Shown: piece by piece, positions 1 through 5,118 of the stretch
Numbering within the stretch: the first letter of the stretch is position 1
Layout of the letters: every line of letters begins with the position of its first letter
Source of the DNA: an uncultured Collinsella sp.
GTDB lineage: Bacteria > Actinomycetota > Coriobacteriia > Coriobacteriales > Coriobacteriaceae
Assembly (NCBI GenBank): GCA_900551205.1
Contig: URUW01000142.1
Span: 1-5,118, forward strand
Length of the DNA: 5,118 nucleotides
Direction: 5' to 3'
Made by a program: the position numbers and the translations under genes
The notes under the pieces: generated by a model
What the model was told of the DNA's origin: nothing
The model's database searches: none
What the model saw: only the letters and a program-made list of their open reading frames with translations

Positions 1-1391
1 TCATCGTCAGCCACGACCGCGCCTTCATGGACGCCTGCGTCGACCACGTCGCCGCCCTCGAGAACCGCCGCGTGACCACCTACACCGGCAACTACAGCAG
101 CTACCTCAAGCAGCGCGAGGACAACCTGGAGCAGATGCGCGCCAAGCGCGCCGCCCAGGAGCGCGACATCGCCCACATGCAGGTCTTCGTCGACAAGTTC
201 CGCTACAAGCCCACCAAGGCAGCCCAGGCCCAGGAGCGCATCCGCAAGATCGAGCAGATCAAAAAGGAGCTTGTCATCCTACCCGAGGGCCACAAGCACA
301 TCGACTTTAAGTTCCCCGACCCGCCGCGCTCTGGCGACATGGTCGTGGGCCTGGAGGGCGTCTCCAAGTCCTACGGCAACAAGCACATCTACAGCGACAT
401 CGACCTCAAGCTCTACCGCGGCGAGCACGTGGCGCTCGTCGGCCCCAACGGCGCTGGCAAGTCCACGCTCATGAAGATCCTCGCCGGCCTGGAGCCGCCC
501 ACCACCGGCACCCGGGACCTGGGCACCAACGTGGGCGTGGCCTACTACGCCCAGCACGCGCTCGAGGGCATGACCGAGTCCAACACCGTCCTGCAAGAGA
601 TCGACACCGTCACGCCCAAGTGGACCGTGCCACAGCAGCGCAGCCTACTGGGCGCCTTCCTGTTTAGCGACAACGATTCCATCGAGAAGCAGGTTCGCGT
701 CCTCTCCGGCGGCGAAAAAGCGCGTCTGGCCCTGGCCAAGATGCTCGTGGCCCCCGAGGCGCTCCTGTGCCTGGACGAGCCCACCAACCACCTAGACATC
801 GACTCGGTGGACATGCTCGAGAACGCCCTGCAAAACTTCCCCGGCACCATCGTGCTGATCAGCCACGACGAACACCTGGTGCGCGCCGTGGCCAACCGCG
901 TGATCGACATCCGCGATGGCAAGGTCACGGTCTATGACGGCGACTACGACTACTACCTCTACAAGCGCGAGGACCTCGCAGCCCGTGCCGCCGCCGAGAC
1001 GGCAGGGGAGAGTGCGCCGGCCACGGCCAAGTCCACCAAAGCCAGCGCCGCCCAGGCCGACACCCCCGCAGCTGCCCCCAAACCCGCCGAGGGCAAAAAG
1101 ACCAAGGAGCAAAAGCGCGCCGAGGCCCAAGCCCGCGCAGCGCTCAATAAAAAGCTCAAGGGCGTGCGCAACCAGCTCAAGAAGATCGAGACGGAGCTCG
1201 ACAAAAAGCGTGCCCGCTATGACGAGCTTATGGAATTGATGGCAAGCGAAGAGCTTTATGCCGATCAAGACAAGTTCAACGCCGCGCTGGGGGAATATAA
1301 CGGCCTTAAGCAAGAGCTACCCAAGCTCGAGGACGAATGGCTGGAGCTTTCCACCCAGATCGAAGAGGAGACCACGCGTGAACTCTCGTAA
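1..1391 (+). CDS. ABC-F family ATP-binding protein, 5'-truncated by window edge
   Basis: Soluble ATPase with two nucleotide-binding domains and no membrane segments. ABC-F proteins act on the ribosome (translation factors or antibiotic-protection proteins), not in transport. The reading frame is open from base 3, so the start lies upstream. The visible part begins at the H-loop of the first domain (IVSHD, 3-17). It continues through the ABC-F inter-domain linker ([14 protein letters not shown], from 192). The second domain then shows Walker [10 protein letters not shown] (441-467), signature LSGGE (702-716), Walker B with [12 protein letters not shown] (762-797) and H-loop ISHD (858-869). An Ala/Lys/Pro-rich linker (about 980-1140) leads to a C-terminal coiled coil rich in Lys and Glu (about 1141-1391), like the C-terminal domain of YdiF/YheS/Uup-type members. 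All ATPase motifs are intact. The closest subfamily cannot be fixed without the first domain. It overlaps the next gene by 14 bases. Confidence 0.95.
   Translation, partial: IVSHDRAFMDACVDHVAALENRRVTTYTGNYSSYLKQREDNLEQMRAKRAAQERDIAHMQVFVDKFRYKPTKAAQAQERIRKIEQIKKELVILPEGHKHIDFKFPDPPRSGDMVVGLEGVSKSYGNKHIYSDIDLKLYRGEHVALVGPNGAGKSTLMKILAGLEPPTTGTRDLGTNVGVAYYAQHALEGMTESNTVLQEIDTVTPKWTVPQQRSLLGAFLFSDNDSIEKQVRVLSGGEKARLALAKMLVAPEALLCLDEPTNHLDIDSVDMLENALQNFPGTIVLISHDEHLVRAVANRVIDIRDGKVTVYDGDYDYYLYKREDLAARAAAETAGESAPATAKSTKASAAQADTPAAAPKPAEGKKTKEQKRAEAQARAALNKKLKGVRNQLKKIETELDKKRARYDELMELMASEELYADQDKFNAALGEYNGLKQELPKLEDEWLELSTQIEEETTRELS
1365..1370 (+). promoter_or_regulatory. Ribosome binding site for the GTG-started small membrane protein
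   Basis: GAGGAG lies seven bases before GTG 1378, inside the last codons of the ABC-F gene. It decides the start: the next in-frame candidates, GTG 1402 and ATG 1408, follow GC-rich sequence with no Shine-Dalgarno match. The earlier in-frame ATG 1258 would force a 134-base overlap with ABC-F. The arrangement suggests translational coupling. Confidence 0.7.
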
Positions 1392-1674
1392 GGCCGCTGC
1401 CGTGGCGATGAGCATCATCGCCATCGCCTGTCGCATCTGCGGCATCTTTATGAGCGCGATGACCGTGCTGCTGTGCTTTAGCGGCCTCACCGCCAAGCTG
1501 CAGATCGTAGGCTTTGTCGTCGAGCTTTCGCGCGCACTGCCGAGCGCCATCGCCGGCTATGGCGTCATCACGTCGCCCTTTGGCGGCGTGTTCCGCCTGG
1601 ATTACGCCATCGTCGCCGTGATCCTGTTTGTGATCGACTACCTGCTCACGCGCGCCTCGCGCCGCGTCCGCTAG
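1378..1674 (+). CDS. Small membrane protein of unknown function, 98 aa
   Basis: I do not recognise this family. The product starts MNSRK (GTG start) and is mostly hydrophobic. A likely membrane helix lies at residues 20-37 ([18 protein letters not shown]). A less hydrophobic stretch at about 43-64 contains Glu49 and Arg52 and could be a second or re-entrant helix. A clear helix at about 76-90 follows ([15 protein letters not shown]). A Gly-rich [10 protein letters not shown] segment (66-75) precedes the last helix. The C-terminus is basic (TRASRRVR), which fits a cytoplasmic tail by the positive-inside rule. No catalytic motif or secretion cleavage site is evident. The gene overlaps the ABC-F gene by 14 bases, and its TAG stop lies nine bases before the M50 protease start, so it is sandwiched in a coupled group. 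That it is a real gene rests on the ribosome binding site, the tight spacing and codon use like its neighbours. A partner or substrate role for the protease is only a guess. Confidence 0.78.
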   Translation: MNSRKAAAVAMSIIAIACRICGIFMSAMTVLLCFSGLTAKLQIVGFVVELSRALPSAIAGYGVITSPFGGVFRLDYAIVAVILFVIDYLLTRASRRVR

Positions 1675-1679
1675 GGGAG
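1674..1679 (+). promoter_or_regulatory. Ribosome binding site for M50 protease
   Basis: GGGGAG shares its first G with the TAG stop of the small membrane protein and sits four bases before ATG 1684. Ribosomes finishing the upstream gene would cover this site, so the two genes are probably translated together. Confidence 0.65.
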
Positions 1680-1683
1680 CGCT

Positions 1684-2367
1684 ATGTCCAGCAGCTACCT
1701 CATGAACCTGCTCGCCAGCGCCGTCGCCGTCATCGTGGGCATCGTGATCCACGAGAGCGCACACGCCGCCGCGGCCTGGGCGCTCGGCGACAAGACGGCC
1801 CGTTCGCGCGGCCGCGTGTCGCTCAACCCGCTTAACCATATCGACCCGTTTGGCACCATCATCCTGCCGCTGCTCATGCTCGCGGCCGGCGGCCCGGTGT
1901 TCGCCTTCGCCAAGCCCGTGCCCGTCTACCTTAACAACCTCAAGCACCCCAAGCGTGACGAGGTCCTGGTGAGCGCAGCCGGCCCCGCATCGAACATCAC
2001 GCTCGCGTGCCTCGCTGCCGCCCTCATGCACGCGGCATATGGCAGCCTCTATACCGGCATGTCCTTTGCCATGGCGTCACATATCATGAACTTCGGCGCC
2101 ACGTTTATCGTGGTCAACCTGTCACTCGCGTTCTTCAACCTCATCCCGATCCCGCCGCTCGATGGCTCGTCGATCATCGTGCCGTTCCTCAAAGGCAAGG
2201 CGCTCGCCAATTACTACCGCCTGCAGCAATACGCCATGCCCATCCTCATCATCGTGCTGTATCTGCTGCCCATGTGGACTGGCATTGATGTGATCGGCCG
2301 CTATTTCGACGTTACCGTGTATCCGCTGGCCGAGTGGCTGCTCAACTTCGCAATCGCCGGCATCTAA
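1684..2367 (+). CDS. M50 family (site-2 protease-like) membrane zinc metalloprotease, 227 aa
   Basis: Intramembrane zinc protease family, which cleaves substrates within or near the membrane. The zinc-binding HEXXH is HESAH at residues 23-27, in the first hydrophobic segment. The third zinc-ligand region is PPLDG with Asp160, at the end of FNLIPIPPLDG (151-161). Between them come family landmarks: SLNPLNHIDPFGTI, the FAKPVPVYLNN loop, and AAGPASN (98-104) opening another helix. Five or so membrane segments are visible: about 7-28, 58-76, 100-118, 135-156 and 185-198. It is a compact form with no PDZ domain, unlike RseP, matching the short Rv1735-like or YwhC-type bacterial proteins often annotated 'site-2 protease family' beside scpA. 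The start is supported by the GGGGAG site. Substrate unknown. All expected metal ligands are present, so it is probably active. Confidence 0.93.
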   Translation: MSSSYLMNLLASAVAVIVGIVIHESAHAAAAWALGDKTARSRGRVSLNPLNHIDPFGTIILPLLMLAAGGPVFAFAKPVPVYLNNLKHPKRDEVLVSAAGPASNITLACLAAALMHAAYGSLYTGMSFAMASHIMNFGATFIVVNLSLAFFNLIPIPPLDGSSIIVPFLKGKALANYYRLQQYAMPILIIVLYLLPMWTGIDVIGRYFDVTVYPLAEWLLNFAIAGI

Positions 2368-2382
2368 GGTAAACTTACAGGT

Positions 2383-2401
2383 CGACCGCGCAAAACGGTC
2401 G
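2383..2401 (+). repeat. Short inverted repeat / possible hairpin
   Basis: CGACCG (2383-2388) and CGGTCG (2396-2401) are perfect inverted copies around a seven-base loop CGCAAAA. The stem is only six pairs and has no following U-tract. It could be a weak mRNA hairpin between the protease and scpA, an operator half-site pair, or chance in GC-rich DNA. Confidence 0.35.
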
Positions 2402-2437
2402 CAACATGCACCCAAACCGCGCCGCGAAGGCGCCGTC

Positions 2438-2446
2438 AAAGGAGGT
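2438..2446 (+). promoter_or_regulatory. Strong ribosome binding site for scpA
   Basis: AAAGGAGGT is a near-perfect complement to the 16S rRNA 3' end, with six bases between GGAGG and ATG 2452. It is the strongest such site in the window. The gene after the gap therefore does not depend on coupling to the upstream gene. Confidence 0.8.
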
Positions 2447-2451
2447 CGAAG

Positions 2452-3264
2452 ATGTCGTATCGCGTGTCGACGCAGGTCTACAGCGGGCCGTTCGACCTGT
2501 TGCTGCAGCTGGTAACCCGCCAAAAAGTAGATATCGGCGCCATCTCCATTAGCGAGGTGGCCGAGCAGTACCTTGCCGAGGCCGAGCGCATCGAGGCGCT
2601 GGACCTGGACGTGGCGAGCGACTTTTTGCTGGTCGCGGCAACCCTTTTGGACATCAAGGCCGCCTCTCTGGTGCCGCAGGAGGCCCCGCGCAAAGTCGAT
2701 GACGACGATGACGAGTTCGACGAAGACCTCGAGGAACTCAGCGCGCTCGACGGCGACGCCTTGCGCGAGGTCCTGATCCAGCGCCTGATTGCCTACAAGC
2801 AGTTTAAAGGCGCGGCTGCGGCCCTCGGTGCCCGCATGCAGGCCGAAAGCCGTATGCATCCGCGTGTGGCCGGCCCCGACCCTGAGTTCCTAGGGCTCAT
2901 GCCCGACTATCTGGCTGGCATCACCCTGCGCGGCCTGGCCGTTATCTGTGCCGACCTGGACGGCAAGCGACAGACCTTCTTGCTGGAGGCCGAGCACGTG
3001 GCACCGCATCGCGTGCCGCTCGACCTGACCGTGGCCTCAGTCGACCGCTTTACCATGGCGCACCAGACCTGCACCTTCCGCGAGCTGCTGGACGGCGACG
3101 CCACCACCGAGCAACTCGTCGTCACCTTCCTGGCCATGTTAGAGCTCGCAAAGCGCGGTTCGCTCACGCTGAGCCAGGACGAGATCTTCGGAACCATCTG
3201 CATCAACCGAGTCGAGGGCGCCGAGGCATACGTGCCCGGCGAGGGCCCCGAGCTCACCGAATAG
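2452..3264 (+). CDS. scpA: Segregation and condensation protein A (ScpA), kleisin subunit, 270 aa
   Basis: Kleisin of the bacterial SMC-ScpAB condensin, which bridges the two Smc heads and binds ScpB on the nucleoid to organise and segregate chromosomes. The N-terminal Smc-binding region shows the family signature YSGPFDLLLQLV (10-21), then VDIGAISISEVAEQYL (26-41) and DFLLVAATLLDIKAASLVP (57-75). An acidic stretch follows (83-95, five consecutive Asp at 83-87), then RLIAYKQFKGAA (111-122). The middle carries the ScpB-binding segment. The C-terminal winged helix includes VTFLAMLELAKRG (224-236) and LTLSQDEIFG (238-247). Length is normal for the family. The start follows a strong ribosome binding site and reads directly into the conserved N-terminus. 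The gene is followed after 11 bases by scpB, its obligate partner. Confidence 0.96.
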   Translation: MSYRVSTQVYSGPFDLLLQLVTRQKVDIGAISISEVAEQYLAEAERIEALDLDVASDFLLVAATLLDIKAASLVPQEAPRKVDDDDDEFDEDLEELSALDGDALREVLIQRLIAYKQFKGAAAALGARMQAESRMHPRVAGPDPEFLGLMPDYLAGITLRGLAVICADLDGKRQTFLLEAEHVAPHRVPLDLTVASVDRFTMAHQTCTFRELLDGDATTEQLVVTFLAMLELAKRGSLTLSQDEIFGTICINRVEGAEAYVPGEGPELTE

Positions 3265-3275
3265 GAGCAGCAACC

Positions 3276-4004
3276 ATGTCAACCCTTTCAACGCTGGAGG
3301 CAAACAGCCTCAAAGGCGCCCTCGAGGCGCTGCTGCTGGTGTCGAGCGACCCGGTGAGTGCGCCCGCGCTCGCCGGCGCACTGGATATCGCCCCCGGCGA
3401 GTGCGCATCGCTGCTCGCCGAGCTCAAGGTTGAGTACGAGGAGGCCAACCGTGGCTTTCAGCTGCGTGAGGTCGCCGGCGGCTGGCGCCTGTTTACGCAC
3501 CCCGCCTACCACGACGTGGTCGAGGCCTATGTGTTGAGCTGGGACACGCAAAAGCTGTCGCAGGCCGCGCTCGAAACACTGGCCGTCATCGCATACCACC
3601 AGCCCGTGACGCGCGAGGTGGTCAAGGGCATCCGCGGCGTCAATTCCGACGGCGTCATCGCGTCGCTCGTGGACAAAGGTCTGGTGCGCGAGCTCGGACG
3701 CGACCCCCAGCGCGGTCAAGCCATCATCTACGGCACGACCAACGCCTTCTTGGAAAAGTTCGGTCTGCGCTCCACCCGCGATCTGCCCGATCTGGAGCAG
3801 TTTGCCCCCGACGAGCAGTCGCGTCAGTTTATCCGCGAGCGCCTGAGCGGCCGCAGCATTCAGTCCACGCTCGAGGAGCAGGCCGAGGACCTGGACGAAG
3901 AGCGCGAACTGCTCGATACCGATCTTGAAGATGTTGAGGCAGTCGAGGACTTGGAGACCCTGGTCGTCGACAAGACCTCGGAGGATTTACATGACGAGGA
4001 CTAA
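3276..4004 (+). CDS. scpB: Segregation and condensation protein B (ScpB), 242 aa
   Basis: ScpB dimerises and clamps the central part of ScpA in the Smc-ScpAB complex. Two winged-helix domains are visible. The first spans about residues 10-85 (LKGALEALLLVSSDPVS, then RGFQLREVAGGWRLFT). The second includes LSQAALETLAVIAYHQPVTR (94-113), RGVNSDG (120-126), GRDPQRGQ and YGTT (152-155), and ends near the conserved FGL. After about residue 190 comes a long acidic tail: 22 of the last 46 residues are Asp or Glu. AGGAG (3263-3267), overlapping the scpA stop, lies eight bases before ATG 3276, implying coupled synthesis of the two subunits. Acidic tails are known in some ScpB proteins. The exact role here is unknown. 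Confidence 0.96.
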   Translation: MSTLSTLEANSLKGALEALLLVSSDPVSAPALAGALDIAPGECASLLAELKVEYEEANRGFQLREVAGGWRLFTHPAYHDVVEAYVLSWDTQKLSQAALETLAVIAYHQPVTREVVKGIRGVNSDGVIASLVDKGLVRELGRDPQRGQAIIYGTTNAFLEKFGLRSTRDLPDLEQFAPDEQSRQFIRERLSGRSIQSTLEEQAEDLDEERELLDTDLEDVEAVEDLETLVVDKTSEDLHDED

Positions 4005-4010
4005 CGAAGT

Positions 4011-4017
4011 AGGGGAG
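4011..4017 (+). promoter_or_regulatory. Ribosome binding site favouring rluB start at 4027
   Basis: AGGGGAG sits in the gap after the scpB stop, nine bases before ATG 4027. It resembles the TAGGGGAG context used by the M50 gene. A rival site, GGAGGA (3980-3985), stands five bases before in-frame ATG 3991, but lies in GAG/GAT-rich coding sequence of the ScpB tail, where such matches arise easily. I prefer 4027, without certainty. Confidence 0.55.
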
Positions 4018-4026
4018 ACGCGCGCC

Positions 4027-4956
4027 ATGGGTAACGCAGTACCCGCTGCCGACGCCCAGCCTGTCTACCCGCACACCATGCGCCTGCAGCGCTTTTTGGC
4101 GCGCGCGGGCGTGGCGAGCCGCCGTGGCTCGGAGGACCTAATGACCGCCGGCCGCGTGACCGTCAACGGCGAGGTCGCGACCGAGCTGGGCACCAAGGTC
4201 GATGTCGACCACGATCACATCGAAGTCGACGGCATGCCCGTCAAGCTCAACCAGGGCGCCGTGTACTTGATGCTCTACAAGCCGACCGGCTACCTCACCA
4301 CCATGAGCGACCCGCAGGAGCGCCCTTGCGTGGCCGACCTGGTCCCCCGCGACCGCTTTCCGGGACTTTTCCCGGTGGGCCGCCTGGACCGCGACACCAC
4401 AGGCCTTTTGCTCTTTACCACCGACGGCGACCTGTCGCAGGACCTGCTGCACCCCAGCAAGCATGTCTATAAGACCTACCAGGCACTCGTTGACGGCCAG
4501 CTGTCCGACCGCGATCTAGACCCGCTCCGCCGTGGCATCGAGCTCGACGACGGCCTGTGCCAGCCGGCAATCTGCCGCGTCATCACCGCACGCGAGGCAG
4601 AGGCCGTGGCACCGCAAGGCGTCAAACCCGGCACCACCGCCGTGGAGGTCATAATCCGCGAGGGTCGTAAAAACCAGGTCAAGCGCATGCTGGGCAAGAT
4701 TCACCATCCTGTGATCCGCCTGCACCGCTGCAACTTTGCCGGCCTTGAGCTCGAGGGCGTGGCCAAGGGCTCATGGCGCGAGCTCACCGACCGCGAGGTG
4801 CAGATCCTTAAAAGCGGCGGCATCCCGCCCAAGCAGGCGAGCGCCAAGCGCAACGGCGGCAAGCCCCAAGATACGCCCGCCAGCCGCACGCGTCACCACG
4901 GCAGCCACGGCTCCGCACCCAAGCGCAACACCTACCGCGAGCGCTACACAGGCTAG
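4027..4956 (+). CDS. rluB: 23S rRNA pseudouridine synthase, RluB family, 309 aa
   Basis: Converts a uridine of large-subunit rRNA to pseudouridine (U2605 in E. coli numbering for RluB) during ribosome assembly. An S4 RNA-binding domain occupies about residues 18-75 ([26 protein letters not shown]). The catalytic domain of the RsuA/RluB/E/F group follows, with YKPTGYL, then [19 protein letters not shown] carrying the catalytic Asp121, and [13 protein letters not shown] (210-222) near the active site. After about residue 264 the chain ends in a hydrophilic basic tail rich in Lys, Arg, His, Ser and Gly, likely disordered. RluB is favoured over RsuA by the scpB-rluB-cmk context and the basic tail. 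The start at 4027 is preferred. ATG 3991 (321 aa, overlapping scpB by 14 bases) is possible, and ATG 4078 matches the usual family N-terminus but lacks a ribosome binding site. Confidence 0.92.
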   Translation: MGNAVPAADAQPVYPHTMRLQRFLARAGVASRRGSEDLMTAGRVTVNGEVATELGTKVDVDHDHIEVDGMPVKLNQGAVYLMLYKPTGYLTTMSDPQERPCVADLVPRDRFPGLFPVGRLDRDTTGLLLFTTDGDLSQDLLHPSKHVYKTYQALVDGQLSDRDLDPLRRGIELDDGLCQPAICRVITAREAEAVAPQGVKPGTTAVEVIIREGRKNQVKRMLGKIHHPVIRLHRCNFAGLELEGVAKGSWRELTDREVQILKSGGIPPKQASAKRNGGKPQDTPASRTRHHGSHGSAPKRNTYRERYTG

Positions 4957-5007
4957 GCAACCCGCCGCGCCCCAGCGCCCCGAACCATACCAGCACGTCA
5001 ACCATCG

Positions 5008-5015
5008 AAAGGAAG
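5008..5015 (+). promoter_or_regulatory. Ribosome binding site for cmk
   Basis: AAAGGAAG, with GGA eight bases before ATG 5022. The 65 bases between rluB and cmk (4957-5021) are C-rich and otherwise show no hairpin with T-run and no convincing promoter. Confidence 0.6.
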
Positions 5016-5021
5016 CATTGC

Positions 5022-5118
5022 ATGATCGTCGCCATCGACGGCCCCGCCGGTTCCGGCAAATCCACCATCGCCAAGGAGATCGCCCGCCAGCTGGGCTTTA
5101 ACAAGCTCGACACGGGCG
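5022..5118 (+). CDS. cmk: Cytidylate kinase, 3'-truncated by window edge
   Basis: Phosphorylates CMP and dCMP with ATP to the diphosphates in pyrimidine nucleotide metabolism; cytoplasmic. Only 32 residues are visible, but they match the family N-terminus: [15 protein letters not shown], with the phosphate-binding P-loop at residues 7-15, a first helix, and LDTG (29-32), which in the family leads into the conserved GxxYR substrate region. The position after rluB is the common bacterial arrangement. The gene is about one seventh complete here. Other P-loop kinases are unlikely, given the combination of [11 protein letters not shown] and LDTG. Confidence 0.93.
   Translation, partial: MIVAIDGPAGSGKSTIAKEIARQLGFNKLDTG

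Larger units (their letters stand above)
2368..2451 (+). other. 84-base intergenic region before scpA
   Basis: The longest non-coding stretch in the window and the only plausible place for an internal promoter. It holds a short inverted repeat (2383-2401) and a strong ribosome binding site. A weak sigma-70-like pair can be drawn: TTCGCA (2347-2352) and TAAACT (2370-2375), with a 17-base spacer and four of six matches each. That is close to chance level. No T-run follows the repeat, so a strong intrinsic terminator is not supported. Confidence 0.4.

Noticed and set aside
792..1313. Minus-strand open frame (173 codons) with Leu/Gly/Val-rich translation
   Set aside because: Its apparent hydrophobicity comes from reading the Ala/Lys-rich ABC-F linker and coiled coil backwards. 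No plausible start context.
1258..1674. Longer 138-aa version of the small membrane protein from ATG 1258
   Set aside because: Would overlap the ABC-F coiled coil by 134 bases. The extra residues are hydrophilic and the GTG at 1378 has a well-placed ribosome binding site.
1306..2031. Long minus-strand open frame (241 codons) opposite the small membrane protein and M50 protease
   Set aside because: Its translation is rich in His, Asp, Gly and Arg and shows no domain. Long antisense frames are expected opposite GC-biased coding sequence, and the + strand here has recognisable genes.
2383..2401. Intrinsic terminator after the M50 gene
   Set aside because: The stem is only six pairs and no T-run follows, so I list it as an inverted repeat only.
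2122..2859. Minus-strand open frame (245 codons) opposite the M50 end and scpA
   Set aside because: No recognisable motif. It runs across both a clear protease gene and scpA, and has low-complexity composition typical of antisense frames in high-GC DNA.
3925..4956. Longer rluB version from ATG 3925
   Set aside because: It begins deep inside the ScpB acidic tail, and the added residues resemble no RluB N-terminus. Starts at 3991 or 4027 have better sites.
4736..5101. Plus-strand 121-codon frame overlapping the rluB end and cmk start
   Set aside because: Arg/Ala/Pro/Ser-rich shadow that overlaps two clear genes in another frame. No domain.
1..5118. Mobile element, defence system, CRISPR, tRNA or rRNA
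   Set aside because: No transposase, integrase, terminal repeats, spaced repeats or RNA-gene signatures seen. All substantial sequence is explained by core genes.

Overview
The window is a GC-rich (roughly 60-70% G+C on sampled lines), densely packed, single-strand block of bacterial housekeeping genes. All seven genes read on the + strand with very short gaps or overlaps. The strong G/C third-position bias, the protein sequences and the order M50 protease - scpA - scpB - rluB - cmk suggest an actinobacterium. A gut-type Coriobacteriia (Collinsella-like) is my best guess. That is an inference from codon bias and gene order, not a database match.

Layout: (1) 1-1391, the 3' part of an ABC-F ATPase gene, entering the window at the H-loop of its first nucleotide-binding domain. 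(2) 1378-1674, a 98-residue membrane protein of unknown function that starts with GTG inside the end of the ABC-F gene. (3) 1684-2367, a compact M50 (site-2 protease family) membrane metalloprotease. (4) 2368-2451, the largest gap (84 bases), with a small inverted repeat and a strong ribosome binding site. (5) 2452-3264 scpA and (6) 3276-4004 scpB, the kleisin and KITE subunits of the SMC condensin. (7) 4027-4956, an RluB-family 23S rRNA pseudouridine synthase with a basic C-terminal tail. (8) 5022-5118, the first 32 codons of cytidylate kinase (cmk), cut by the window edge.

How the genes fit together: scpA, scpB, rluB and cmk form a widely conserved bacterial neighbourhood joining chromosome segregation, ribosome maturation and nucleotide metabolism, and an M50 protease is often found just upstream of scpA. 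The ABC-F, small membrane protein and protease genes form a tightly coupled upstream group (14-base overlap, then a 9-base gap). No terminator with a T-run is visible, so the whole stretch could be one transcript, possibly with an internal start in the gap before scpA.

I see no mobile element, RNA gene, CRISPR array or defence system. This is an ordinary core region. The least explained items are the coupled 98-residue membrane protein, the 84-base gap before scpA, and the charged tails and insert on ScpA, ScpB and RluB.
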